A stretch of DNA of 64,000 nucleotides from Aliigemmobacter aestuarii. Lineage in GTDB: Bacteria > Pseudomonadota > Alphaproteobacteria > Rhodobacterales > Rhodobacteraceae. The notes beneath the pieces were generated by a model that ran no database searches, had not been told where the DNA came from, and saw only the letters and a program-made list of their open reading frames with translations. The translations under genes were made by a program, and so were the position numbers. The stretch lies in the NCBI RefSeq assembly GCF_004799285.1, contig NZ_SSND01000001.1:1488001-1552000 (forward strand), in the 5' to 3' direction. Shown in pieces: positions 56,780 through 64,000 of this stretch (positions are counted from its first letter, which is position 1; every line of letters begins with the position of its first letter).

Positions 56780-57163
56780 ATGACAGACCTTTCCCTGCCC
56801 CTTGCGCAACAGCTGTCGGCATCCGGAATGCAGGCCCAGAGCCAGCGCCTTCGCCACGTTTCCGAAAACATCGCGAATGTCGACACGCCCGGTTACCACC
56901 GTAAGACCATACCGTTCCAGCCATCGGAGGCAGGGATGGTCGAGACGGGGCCAGTCAGACTGGATCGCAGCCCGCTGCTGCGGATCCACGATCCAGGCCA
57001 TCCGCTGGCCGATGAATCCGGGCATTATGACGGCTCCAACGTCGACCTTGTGATCGAGATCGCCGACGCCCGTGAAGCGCAGCGCAGCTATGAGGCGAAC
57101 CTGAAACTGTTCGATCAGGCCCGGCAGATGACCCGTGGGCTGTTTGATCTGTTGCGCCGGTAA
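56780..57163 (+). CDS. flgC: Flagellar proximal rod protein FlgC
   Basis: The 127-residue protein has SASGMQAQSQRLRHVSENIANVDTPGY at the N-terminus and the rod C-terminus (DAREAQRSYEANLKLFDQAR). The N-terminal motif differs from FlgB by the longer SENIAN segment, which identifies FlgC. It lies between flgB and fliE, the usual order. Confidence 0.94.
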   Translation: MTDLSLPLAQQLSASGMQAQSQRLRHVSENIANVDTPGYHRKTIPFQPSEAGMVETGPVRLDRSPLLRIHDPGHPLADESGHYDGSNVDLVIEIADAREAQRSYEANLKLFDQARQMTRGLFDLLRR

Positions 57164-57175
57164 GGGAGAACGCGG

Positions 57176-57469
57176 ATGTCGATACAGGCGACGCTTGCCC
57201 AGCAATCCTACCTTCTGAACCGCACGGCGGCGGCCCCCGGGCCGGGCAGCCCACCGCGCGCCGACAACGCCATCGGACAGGCGGCCGGCGGGTTCGCCTC
57301 GGCCCTGGCAGAGGCGGAGGGAACGGCCAGGGCCGCGATGACGGGCGGGGCCGACCCGCAGGCCTTGGTAGAGGCGCTGGCCGCTTCCGAACTGGCGGTC
57401 GAAACGGCCGTCACCATCCGCAACAAGGTCGTCGAGGCCTATCAGGAAATCCTGAGGATGCCGGTATGA
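57176..57469 (+). CDS. fliE: Flagellar hook-basal body protein FliE
   Basis: The 97-residue protein ends with ELAVETAVTIRNKVVEAYQEILRMPV, the conserved FliE tail. FliE joins the MS ring to the rod. It starts after GGGAGAACGCGG and is coupled to fliQ in ATGA. The sequence is short but normal for the family. Confidence 0.92.
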   Translation: MSIQATLAQQSYLLNRTAAAPGPGSPPRADNAIGQAAGGFASALAEAEGTARAAMTGGADPQALVEALAASELAVETAVTIRNKVVEAYQEILRMPV

Positions 57470-57732
57470 CCGAAGCGGAGCTTTTCGACATGACGCGACA
57501 GACGCTTTGGGTGGCCGCCGTGGTATCGGCGCCTCTCCTGTTGGTCGCCCTGGTGACGGGCGTGGTGATCGGCCTGTTCCAGGCGCTGACCTCGGTGCAG
57601 GAAATGACCCTGACCTTCGTACCCAAGATCGGCGCGATGATCCTGACCTTCTGGATCACCATGGGTTTCATGAACGGTACGCTTCTTGCCTTCTTCCAGG
57701 ACGAGATCGTGCCGCGGATCGCCGGGGGCTGA
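57466..57732 (+). CDS. fliQ: Flagellar export gate protein FliQ
   Basis: The 88-residue inner-membrane protein has two hydrophobic helices, with PLLLVALVTGVVIGLFQALTSVQEMTL, a hallmark of FliQ/SctS. It forms part of the FliPQR export channel. Its place between fliE and flgF is common in Rhodobacterales, while fliP and fliR are not in this window. Confidence 0.94.
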   Translation: MTEAELFDMTRQTLWVAAVVSAPLLLVALVTGVVIGLFQALTSVQEMTLTFVPKIGAMILTFWITMGFMNGTLLAFFQDEIVPRIAGG

Positions 57733-57733
57733 C

Positions 57734-58447
57734 ATGGACAGCGGCATCTACACCACTCTCACACGGCAAAGCGGCTTGAACCGCGAGATGCAGTCCATCG
57801 CCAACAACATCGCCAACGCGGGCACCACCGGGTTTCGGCGGGAAGGCGTGGTTTTTTCCGAATATCTGGTCGCAAACCCGGAAGGCGAAAGCCATTCGAT
57901 GGCGCACGCGACCGCAAGGGTGATCGACCTGTCGCAGGCAGGGCTGGTGGAAACCGGAAACGACCTGGATTTCGCCATAGAAGGCGGCGGGTTCTTCTTG
58001 ATCGAAACGCCCGCGGGAAACCGCCTGACAAGGGCCGGGGCCTTCACCCTTTCGCCGGAGGGCGAGGTCGTCACGCATGATGGCTACCGTCTTCTGGATG
58101 CCGGGGCAGCACCCATCGCCATCCCCCCCGGATCGGGAAGGCTCGCGCTTTCGGGCGACGGTGTGCTTTCCGCCGCGGGCCAGCCTGTGGCGCAGATCGG
58201 CCTGTGGCAAGCGGCGGACTCGAACGCACTGCGCCACGAGGCCGGAACGCGCTTTGATCCAGGCGGGGGCTTCGAACCCGCAGAAGACGGCCGCATCCTT
58301 CAGGGCCGGCTCGAGGAAAGCAATGTCGACCCGGTGCACGAGATCGCCCGCATGATCACCGTGCAACGCGCCTATGAATTCGGCCAGTCGTTCCTGTCAC
58401 GCGAGGACGAGCGCCTGCGCGAGACAATCCGCACACTGGGATCGTGA
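57734..58447 (+). CDS. flgF: Flagellar basal-body rod protein FlgF
   Basis: The 237-residue protein begins DSGIYTTLTRQSGLNREMQSIANNIAN and ends in DPVHEIARMITVQRAYEFGQ, typical of distal/proximal rod proteins, and its size and first position before flgG fit FlgF. The ATG at 57734 is 1 base after the fliQ stop. The frame before it has no family similarity. Confidence 0.92.
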   Translation: MDSGIYTTLTRQSGLNREMQSIANNIANAGTTGFRREGVVFSEYLVANPEGESHSMAHATARVIDLSQAGLVETGNDLDFAIEGGGFFLIETPAGNRLTRAGAFTLSPEGEVVTHDGYRLLDAGAAPIAIPPGSGRLALSGDGVLSAAGQPVAQIGLWQAADSNALRHEAGTRFDPGGGFEPAEDGRILQGRLEESNVDPVHEIARMITVQRAYEFGQSFLSREDERLRETIRTLGS

Positions 58448-58458
58448 AGGAGAGACGG

Positions 58459-59244
58459 ATGAAGGCGCTTCAGATCGCGGCCAGCGGCATGGCGGCCCAG
58501 CAGATGCGGGTCGACGTGGTGTCGAACAACCTCGCGAACATGTCCACCACGGGCTACAACGCCCGGCGCGCCGAGTTTGCGGACCTGCATTATCAGCAGA
58601 TCGCGCGTCCGGGCACCATCGCCGCGCAGGATGGCACGCAACTGCCGACCGGGATCCAGCTTGGTCTGGGCGTGCGGCCGCTGTCGGTATCGGTGATGCT
58701 GGCGCAGGGCGCCCTGGCACAAACCGGCGGCGATCTGGACGTGGCGATCGAGGGGCGCGGGTATCTTGAGGTGACGCTGCCCTCGGGTGCGTCGGCCTAC
58801 ACCCGCGATGGCGGGCTGAAGCGCACGGGCGAGGGGCTGATCGTCACGTCGGACGGTTTCCCGGTGCAGCCCGAGATCACGATTCCCGCGGATGCGCGTT
58901 CCATCGCCATCAATGCCGAGGGCGAGGTCTGGGCCTATTTCGCCGATCAGGTCGAACCGCAGTTGCTGGGCCAGTTCACCCTGACCGCGTTCACCAATGA
59001 AAAGGGGCTCGAGGCGATCGGATCGAACCTCTATCTGGAAACCGGCGCCAGTGGCCCGCCCGAAACCGGAACGCCGGGCGAGGATGGCCTGGGAACTTTG
59101 CGGCAGGGCTTTCTGGAAGAAAGCTCGGTCGATGCGGTGCGTGAGGTGACAGAACTGATCAAGGCGCAGCGCGGATACGAGTTGAACGCCAAGGTGATCA
59201 CCGCCGCCGACCAGATGCTGTCGGCCACGACGCAGGTGCGCTGA
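58459..59244 (+). CDS. flgG: Flagellar distal rod protein FlgG
   Basis: The 261-residue protein is full-length FlgG: MKALQIAASGMAAQQMRVDVVSNNLANMSTTGY at the start and VREVTELIKAQRGYELNAKVI at the end. FlgG forms the distal rod. The ATG at 58459 has AAGGAGAGA upstream. A GTG at 58444, overlapping flgF, is an alternative. flgA follows in a TGATG. Confidence 0.95.
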   Translation: MKALQIAASGMAAQQMRVDVVSNNLANMSTTGYNARRAEFADLHYQQIARPGTIAAQDGTQLPTGIQLGLGVRPLSVSVMLAQGALAQTGGDLDVAIEGRGYLEVTLPSGASAYTRDGGLKRTGEGLIVTSDGFPVQPEITIPADARSIAINAEGEVWAYFADQVEPQLLGQFTLTAFTNEKGLEAIGSNLYLETGASGPPETGTPGEDGLGTLRQGFLEESSVDAVREVTELIKAQRGYELNAKVITAADQMLSATTQVR

Positions 59245-59663
59245 TGCGGGCGCTGGCGCTGATCCTTGCCCTTGTCCCTTTTTCCCCCGCGGCGGCGGAG
59301 GTTCTGGTCGCCGCACGGATGATCCCGGCGCGAACAGTTCTGACCGCTGCGGACCTGGCGGTGAAGCCGGGCGATAATCCCGCCGCGATGACGGATCCGG
59401 CGCAGGCGATCGGCCTGGAAACGCGCGTGGCGCTTTACCCCGGTCGCCCTGTTCACGGTTCGGATCTGGCCCCACCCGGAATGGTGGAGCGGAACCAGAT
59501 CGTGACGCTCGTCTTCCGCTCGGGCGGGCTGACGATCCGGGCCGAAGGGCGTGCGCTTGATCGCGGGGCGATCGGAGACCCGGTCAAGGTGATGAACCTG
59601 TCCTCCCGCAACACAACAACCGGCCATGTCCTTCCCGACGGAATGGTAATGGTCGACCCATGA
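59244..59663 (+). CDS. flgA: P-ring assembly chaperone FlgA
   Basis: The 139-residue protein has a signal peptide (about 1-18, ending AAAEV) and SAF-type residues with PARTVLTAADLAVKPG and LYPGRPVHGSDLAPP, then VTLVFRSGGLTIRAEGRALDRG, standard for FlgA. It escorts FlgI into the P ring in the periplasm. It is shorter than enterobacterial FlgA, as usual in this group. It shares one base with the flgG stop. Confidence 0.92.
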   Translation: MRALALILALVPFSPAAAEVLVAARMIPARTVLTAADLAVKPGDNPAAMTDPAQAIGLETRVALYPGRPVHGSDLAPPGMVERNQIVTLVFRSGGLTIRAEGRALDRGAIGDPVKVMNLSSRNTTTGHVLPDGMVMVDP

Positions 59664-60400
59664 GGAGTGCACGAATGATGCGCGTTGCCGTTCTTCTGAC
59701 GCTGTGCCTGACGGTCGCCTGTTCCCGGCTGGAAGAGGTGGGCAAGGCCCCCGCCTTCACGCCGCTGGAAGGCAGCTACCAGCATCACGCGATCTATTCG
59801 ACGCCGATGCCCGCTTCCACCCCGCCGGATCGCGAGGTCGATGAGGCCTCGCTCTGGGAAGAGAATCGCGCCGCGTTGTTCGGTGAAAGGCGGGCCGCGC
59901 GGCGGGGTGACATCCTGACCGTCGTGATCGAGATCGACGACAAGGCCGAGATTTCCAATTCCTCGGGCCGCAGCCGGAACGGTTCCGAATCCCTGGGAAT
60001 CCCCGCGCTTGTCGGCATTCCGCAGCGGATCGACCGGGAATTGCCCGAGGGGGCCAGCATGGCCGAGGCGGTAGAGACGCAATCGGCCTCGACCTTTTCG
60101 GGCGAGGGTTCGGTGGCACGGAATGAAAAGCTCACGCTCAGGGTGGCTGCCACGGTGGTCGAGGAACTGCCGAACGGCGTCCTGCGGATCGAGGGCCAGC
60201 AGGAGGTGCGGGTCAACTTCGAACTGCGCGAGCTTCTGGTATCGGGCTATGTCCGCCCGACCGACATCTCGCGCCAGAACGAAATCACCTATGACAAGAT
60301 CGCCGGCGCGCGGATTTCCTATGGCGGGCGCGGCCAGATCACCGATGTGCAGCAACCCCGCTACGGCCAGCAGGTGGCCGATGCGATCCTGCCGTTCTGA
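59660..60400 (+). CDS. flgH: Flagellar L-ring lipoprotein FlgH
   Basis: The 246-residue protein has a lipoprotein signal with lipobox LTVAC (C21), and the FlgH blocks RAARRGDILTVVIEIDDKAEISN and SGYVRPTDISRQNEI. It forms the L ring in the outer membrane. The gene is coupled to flgA by ATGA, and fliL follows 6 bases later. Confidence 0.95.
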   Translation: MRSARMMRVAVLLTLCLTVACSRLEEVGKAPAFTPLEGSYQHHAIYSTPMPASTPPDREVDEASLWEENRAALFGERRAARRGDILTVVIEIDDKAEISNSSGRSRNGSESLGIPALVGIPQRIDRELPEGASMAEAVETQSASTFSGEGSVARNEKLTLRVAATVVEELPNGVLRIEGQQEVRVNFELRELLVSGYVRPTDISRQNEITYDKIAGARISYGGRGQITDVQQPRYGQQVADAILPF

Positions 60401-60406
60401 GCCGCC

Positions 60407-60958
60407 ATGCTGCGCCTCGTGATCCCGGTCGTGATCGTTCTTCTGGCCACCGGCGGCGGCATGGCCGCAGGCCTGTTCCTGCGCCCGCCGCCCGATCCGG
60501 CCCATGCCGCAGAGGGGACCGGGACCGCTGGCGCCGAGGCGGAGGGTGCCAAGGGCGCGGACCAGGGCAGCGGGACGGGCGCGGATGACGGCGAAGGGCA
60601 TCAGGACGCCAAGCATCAGGACAGTGGCGAAACCGCGCCGGAATACGTCAAGCTGAACAACCAGTTCGTCGTGCCCGTTGTCGAAGAGGGGCGCGTGCGG
60701 TCTCTGGTGATCCTGTCACTGGGGCTGGAGGTGGCACCCGGAACGACCGAGGATGTCTATGCCCGTGAACCAAAGCTGCGGGATGCCTTCCTTCAGCTTC
60801 TGTTCGATCATGCAAACTCAGGGGGGTTCAAGGGCACCTTCACCGACGGTGCGAACCTGATCCTCTTGCGACGGTCCCTTCTGGAATCGGCGCAGCGCGT
60901 TCTTGGTCAGAAAGTCACGGATGTGCTGATTTCGGAAATGGCACGGCAGGACAGTTGA
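60407..60958 (+). CDS. fliL: Flagellar basal body-associated protein FliL
   Basis: The 183-residue protein has an N-terminal membrane anchor (about 3-22), a glycine-, aspartate- and alanine-rich linker (about 35-75) and a C-terminal stomatin-like FliL domain (VKLNNQFVVPVVEEGRV, then LRDAFLQLLFDH). FliL associates with stators around the motor. It ends the rightward flagellar operon. The motor genes themselves are not in this window. Confidence 0.85.
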   Translation: MLRLVIPVVIVLLATGGGMAAGLFLRPPPDPAHAAEGTGTAGAEAEGAKGADQGSGTGADDGEGHQDAKHQDSGETAPEYVKLNNQFVVPVVEEGRVRSLVILSLGLEVAPGTTEDVYAREPKLRDAFLQLLFDHANSGGFKGTFTDGANLILLRRSLLESAQRVLGQKVTDVLISEMARQDS

Positions 60959-60979
60959 TCCAGCCGATGCGGGGGCGGA

Positions 60980-61609
60980 TCAGCCCCGCCCGGCACCATA
61001 GCGCGCCATGAACATCTCGACCGCGCCCCGGATGGTGCGTTCGATGTCGCGCGGCTGGCAGCAGTCGGCCATGCCAAAGATCAGCCGGTTATGGATATCG
61101 GCCTTGCACAGTTCGGCGAACTGATCCGCCGCCAGTTCGATGTCGTCGATCACCAGTTCACCCCGCGCGACCGCCTCGCGCAGGTAATCCGCCAGCCTCT
61201 GGCGCACCAGAAGCGGCCCCGAATGATAGAACTGATGCCCGAGTTCGGGGAAGCGGTCGCTTTCGGCAACGCAGATCCGGAAGACCCGCATCCCGAAATC
61301 CGACATGATGAATTGCGTGATCCGCCGTGCGGCTGCCGTCAGGACCTGTTCGGGCGGCAGGGTCAGGTCGATCAACTCCACCGCCTCGTCGGCCTGGCGC
61401 TGGCATTCCGTCTTGGCGACCTCCATGAACAGAAGCCGCTTGTCCGGGAAATAGCTGTAGAGCGTTGCCTTGGACACGCCGGCCTCGCGCGCGATGTCGT
61501 CGACCGAGGCCCCTTCATAGCCGTCGCGCATGAAGACGATCCGGGCGCCGTTCAGCACCTGTTCGTATTTGCGGCCACGCCGGATCTGCTCGTCAGCGAT
61601 GTTCATCAT
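60980..61609 (-). CDS. TetR/AcrR family regulator
   Basis: The 209-residue protein has the TetR N-terminal helix-turn-helix (GARIVFMRDGYEGASVDDIAREAG, then KATLYSYFPDKRLLF) and a large ligand-binding helical domain with the DMTR-like pattern of AcrR-type proteins. It lies leftward and 53 bases downstream of a small exported-peptide gene. A large perfect palindrome lies before that gene, so it probably represses its own transcription unit. The ligand is unknown. An ATG one codon later is also possible. Confidence 0.9.
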   Translation of the reverse strand: MMNIADEQIRRGRKYEQVLNGARIVFMRDGYEGASVDDIAREAGVSKATLYSYFPDKRLLFMEVAKTECQRQADEAVELIDLTLPPEQVLTAAARRITQFIMSDFGMRVFRICVAESDRFPELGHQFYHSGPLLVRQRLADYLREAVARGELVIDDIELAADQFAELCKADIHNRLIFGMADCCQPRDIERTIRGAVEMFMARYGAGRG

Positions 61610-61662
61610 TACTGTCGCAACCTAGCCCAATCGCGGGGGATCGGGCAAGGCCGCGCAGGGGT

Positions 61663-61857
61663 TCATGGCGCCGATGGCTCGGCGCAGGTGCCCTTGGGCG
61701 CCGGCTGCGCCGGATCGATGCAGCCACGGGTGACGGCATCGCCGCCGGTCTCGGGCCAGGTGGGCGTGGGCACGTCCAGCGGAATGTTGAACGCCAGAAC
61801 GGGGGAGGCCATCGAAAGCCCCAGAAGAAGGGCCATGAGCGGGATGGAGCGTGTCAT
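61663..61857 (-). CDS. Small exported peptide in a TetR-controlled unit
   Basis: The 64-residue product has a clear signal peptide (TRSIPLMALLLGLSMASPVLA) and a mature part of about 42 residues that is rich in proline, threonine and glycine, with two cysteines (GCIDPAQ and GTCAEP) and no known family. AGGTGC precedes the ATG. It is the first gene after the palindromic operator and lies directly upstream of the tetR gene, so it is the most likely target of the regulator. Function unknown. Confidence 0.6.
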   Translation of the reverse strand: MTRSIPLMALLLGLSMASPVLAFNIPLDVPTPTWPETGGDAVTRGCIDPAQPAPKGTCAEPSAP

Positions 61858-61867
61858 GTCTGCACCT

Positions 61868-61912
61868 AACTAAACTGATCGGTTCAGTTTATATGAACCG
61901 ATCAGTTTAGTT
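61868..61912. promoter_or_regulatory. Large palindromic operator with embedded promoter
   Basis: A perfect 19-bp inverted repeat (left arm AACTAAACTGATCGGTTCA, right arm TGAACCGATCAGTTTAGTT) is separated by 7 bases. The left half, with the loop, is itself a dyad (AAACTGA-TCGGT-TCAGTTT). On the minus strand TTGAAA (61913-61918) and TATAAA (61888-61893, 19 spacing) or CATATA (17 spacing) could serve as -35 and -10, so binding would block the promoter. It ends 10 bases before the peptide ATG. Confidence 0.75.
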
Positions 61913-61969
61913 TTTCAAGTGCCTTCCGCTGCCCGCAACGAAAACTTCCCGCCGGCCAAACACAGCCGG

Positions 61970-62881
61970 TCAGCGGCCCCGCCAGGCGGCCAGGATGTAG
62001 GAAGCCGTCATCAGATCCAGGTGCGCGCCGCCGCCGTTCTTGCTGATCGTGATGTCGTCGGGCGAGGTGCGCCGGAACGCCCCCGACGCCAGATCATAGT
62101 AATCGGCCACGATGTCGCCTTCGGAAATGACGCCGCGGGCAATCGGATCCTTGAACTCGCCGATATGGTGGATGGTGGTTGCCCGGCTGTCGGCAAAGAT
62201 GCGGGCACGGCGCAGGGCTTCGTCGTCGACCTCGCGCATGTCGGGCCGGTAGGCCCCGATCAGGTCCAGATGCTGGCCCGGTTTCAGCCAGGCGCCTTTC
62301 ACCAGGGGGTCGCGCGACATGGTGCAGGTGCAGATCACGTCAGCCGCCCTCACCGCCGTCTCAAGATCGTCGGTGGCCGTCACCCTTTCGCCTTCCATGG
62401 CCCGCGCAGAGTCGATGGTCCGGCTCCAGACGGTAAATCGCGCCTGGGGAAAGATCATCGAATAGGCGGAGATCATCGACCGGGCCACGGCACCCGCGCC
62501 CACGATCAGGATGGCGCGGCTGTCCGGTCGGGCCAGCTTGCGCGCGGCAAGCAGGCTGTCGCCAGCCGTCTTCCACTTGGTCACAAGGTGGAAATCCACG
62601 ACCGCCTCGAGTTCGCCGGTGCGATCGGCGTAAAGCGTCACCGCGCCGTTGATCGTGGGTTTGTCCAGCGCCTTGTTTTCCGGAAAGATCGTGGCGCATT
62701 TCACCAGCAGGCCAAGCCCGTCGATCCATGCCGAACGGTTCAAAAGCGTATCCTGTCCGCGATACAGGAACATGTCGGCAATCTCGGCCCGCGGCAGCCG
62801 ATGGCCTGCCTCGATCGCCTCGGACAGGGTGATCCAGTCCAGATGGGCCTCTGCCTCGGGTCCAATCATTTCTACCGTCAC
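61970..62881 (-). CDS. Ornithine cyclodeaminase / mu-crystallin family protein
   Basis: The 303-residue protein has the family Rossmann motif LIVGAGAVARSMISAY, the substrate lysine region GLLVKCATIFPEN and the closing DITISKNGGGAHLDL. Members reduce or cyclise imino or amino acids (ornithine, alanine, ketimines) with NAD(P). Here the substrate is unknown. It is translated in overlap (ATGA) with the HAD gene and is the last of the three-gene leftward operon. Confidence 0.88.
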   Translation of the reverse strand: MTVEMIGPEAEAHLDWITLSEAIEAGHRLPRAEIADMFLYRGQDTLLNRSAWIDGLGLLVKCATIFPENKALDKPTINGAVTLYADRTGELEAVVDFHLVTKWKTAGDSLLAARKLARPDSRAILIVGAGAVARSMISAYSMIFPQARFTVWSRTIDSARAMEGERVTATDDLETAVRAADVICTCTMSRDPLVKGAWLKPGQHLDLIGAYRPDMREVDDEALRRARIFADSRATTIHHIGEFKDPIARGVISEGDIVADYYDLASGAFRRTSPDDITISKNGGGAHLDLMTASYILAAWRGR

Positions 62882-63501
62882 AGCGCGGCCTCCTCCTTGG
62901 TCAGCAATCCTTCGGCCACCAGTCGGCAGGCCCAGCCTTCGGGCCCGTCGAACAGATGGGTGCGCCAGCCGCGTGCGGCGGCCACGGCGATGTTCTCGGC
63001 CCGGTCATCGGTAAAGATCAGCCGGTCGGGGGCAATGCCGCAATCCTCCTCGACCATCTCATAGATGCGGGGCGCCGGTTTCGTGACACCCATGTGCCCC
63101 GAGACATAGCCGCGATCGAATTCCGTCAGGAATTCGTACTGCGTCTGCGCATAGGCAAAGGCATGGGTGCCGAAATTCGTCAGCGAGAAGACCGGGATGC
63201 CCTTCGCCCGCAGCCGCCGCAAGAGCGTGATCGACCCTTCGATCCGGGGCGAGGCCATGTCGATCCAGTTGTGATACCACATGCGGATTTCCTCGGCCCA
63301 GTCCGGATGACGGTCCGCCCAGTCATAGATGGTTTCGCGGAACAGCGCCCCCGCGTCGATGGCGTCGTTCATTCCGTGCAGGTCAACCGCCGCGAACAGG
63401 GCGCGCCGCCGCGCCTCGCCAATGGTGCGGTCATAGAATGACTCGGGATTCCAGCGGATCAGCACATTGCCGATGTCGAAAATCACCGCTTCGGGTGTCA
63501 T
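62878..63501 (-). CDS. HAD family hydrolase
   Basis: The 207-residue protein begins MTPEAVIFDIGNVLIRWNP, where DIGN carries the nucleophile aspartate of the HAD fold (the second D of DxD is replaced by N in this subgroup). It has SLTNFGTHAF as motif II and IFTDDRAENIAVA as motif IV. It resembles small phosphatases or haloacid dehalogenase-like proteins of the YihX type. The ATG at 63501 overlaps the EamA stop (ATGA). Substrate unknown. Confidence 0.88.
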   Translation of the reverse strand: MTPEAVIFDIGNVLIRWNPESFYDRTIGEARRRALFAAVDLHGMNDAIDAGALFRETIYDWADRHPDWAEEIRMWYHNWIDMASPRIEGSITLLRRLRAKGIPVFSLTNFGTHAFAYAQTQYEFLTEFDRGYVSGHMGVTKPAPRIYEMVEEDCGIAPDRLIFTDDRAENIAVAAARGWRTHLFDGPEGWACRLVAEGLLTKEEAAL

Positions 63502-64000
63502 GTCCTCTCCTTCTTGCGCACCGTTTCGCGCCAGAAGGTATAAAGACCCGCGCCGCAGATAAGCACAATCCCCGCCCATGCCACCCGATCGGGAAAGGTG
63601 CCAAAGACGACGGCGCCCCAGAAGATCGCCATCGGGATGCCGATGTATTCGAACGGGGCGACCAGCGCTGCCTCGCACAACCGGTAGGCCTGGCTCATCA
63701 TCAGCCCGCCGATGCCCACGGCCAGGCCGCTGGCCAGAAAGAACGGCCAGTCCCGCACCGGGGGCCAGACCCAATCGCGGAACAGGAAGGCAAGCGACGG
63801 ATCGGAAGAACCGGCCATATGGCCATCCCCCACCCAAAGCCCCATGCAGGACGAAACGCAGATGAACCCGCACTGGACATAGAAGTTCAGCGTGAAAGCG
63901 CTTTCCGTGCCGCGCAGGATGCGGGTCATGGTGTGGCTGGCCGCATAGCACAGGGCGGAAATCAGGATCAGCACCGCCGCGGGCTGGATCACGCCATTGC
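63498..64000 (-). CDS. EamA/DMT family transporter, C-terminal part
   Basis: The frame is open to the right edge, so the N-terminal part is outside the window. The visible 167 codons contain about five helices and the second EamA repeat (VAPFEYIGIPMAIFWGAVVFGTFPD, then AGIVLICGAGLYTFWRE). These drug/metabolite transporters export or import small molecules. The cargo is unknown. It is the first visible gene of the operon with HAD and the ornithine-cyclodeaminase-like gene. Confidence 0.85.
   Translation of the reverse strand, partial: NGVIQPAAVLILISALCYAASHTMTRILRGTESAFTLNFYVQCGFICVSSCMGLWVGDGHMAGSSDPSLAFLFRDWVWPPVRDWPFFLASGLAVGIGGLMMSQAYRLCEAALVAPFEYIGIPMAIFWGAVVFGTFPDRVAWAGIVLICGAGLYTFWRETVRKKERT

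Noticed and set aside
60969-60989. Hairpin between fliL and tetR as a bidirectional terminator
   Set aside because: The stem is only 6 bp with a 9-base loop and no T-run on either side.

Overview
The window is a GC-rich alphaproteobacterial chromosome segment, most likely from Rhodobacterales (Paracoccaceae). The evidence is a dnaA-dnaN-recF-gyrB cluster, a flagellar locus with flaF and flbT behind the flagellin gene, a complete norCBQDEF set, a heme d1 (nir) gene cluster in Paracoccus-like order, and a set of genes matching the DMSP demethylation pathway of marine roseobacters.

Layout. 1-1.5 kb: end of an SDR gene and a convergent LacI regulator. 1.9-8.2 kb: a LysR regulator divergent from four tightly packed genes that match dmdA, dmdB, dmdC and dmdD. 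8.2-10.9 kb: an eroded zone with an aminotransferase class III relic, an intact class V aminotransferase, a decayed gene with a D-glutamate-cyclase-like motif, and a tRNA-Arg(CCT). 10.9-18.3 kb: a probable N-methylhydantoin operon (N-carbamoylsarcosine amidase, HyuA, HyuB, NCS1 permease) divergent from a LysR regulator that has a perfect T-N11-A operator. 18.5-28.1 kb: NnrU, a ZIP transporter, then gyrB, LysE, VOC, recF, dnaN, dnaA and rpsT, all leftward. 28.3-35.5 kb: nirE-C-F-DL-G-H-J-N plus a small membrane protein, leftward and almost wholly overlapping. The cd1 nitrite reductase structural gene nirS is not in this window. 35.8-43.8 kb: nnrS and norCBQDEF rightward, then a convergent DUF4202 gene and a Crp/Fnr regulator. 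44-48.6 kb: rhodanese, crotonase, mutM, ubiE, ubiB. 48.6-61 kb: flagellar genes. 61-64 kb: a TetR regulator with a small exported peptide and a large palindromic operator, then an ornithine-cyclodeaminase-like, HAD and EamA operon.

How it works together. The nir genes make heme d1, norCB reduces NO to N2O, and NorQDEF assist its assembly or activity. Three TTGAC-N4-GT(C/T)AA boxes lie before nirE, nnrS and norC, and the local Crp/Fnr protein has the E..SR recognition-helix pattern that reads TTGA half-sites, so this is probably one NO/anoxia-responsive regulon. The dmd genes would convert DMSP via MMPA-CoA and MTA-CoA to methanethiol and acetaldehyde. The hydantoin operon would convert N-methylhydantoin to sarcosine. 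Both routes feed one-carbon or methylated-compound metabolism. No CRISPR array, insertion sequence or phage gene was seen.
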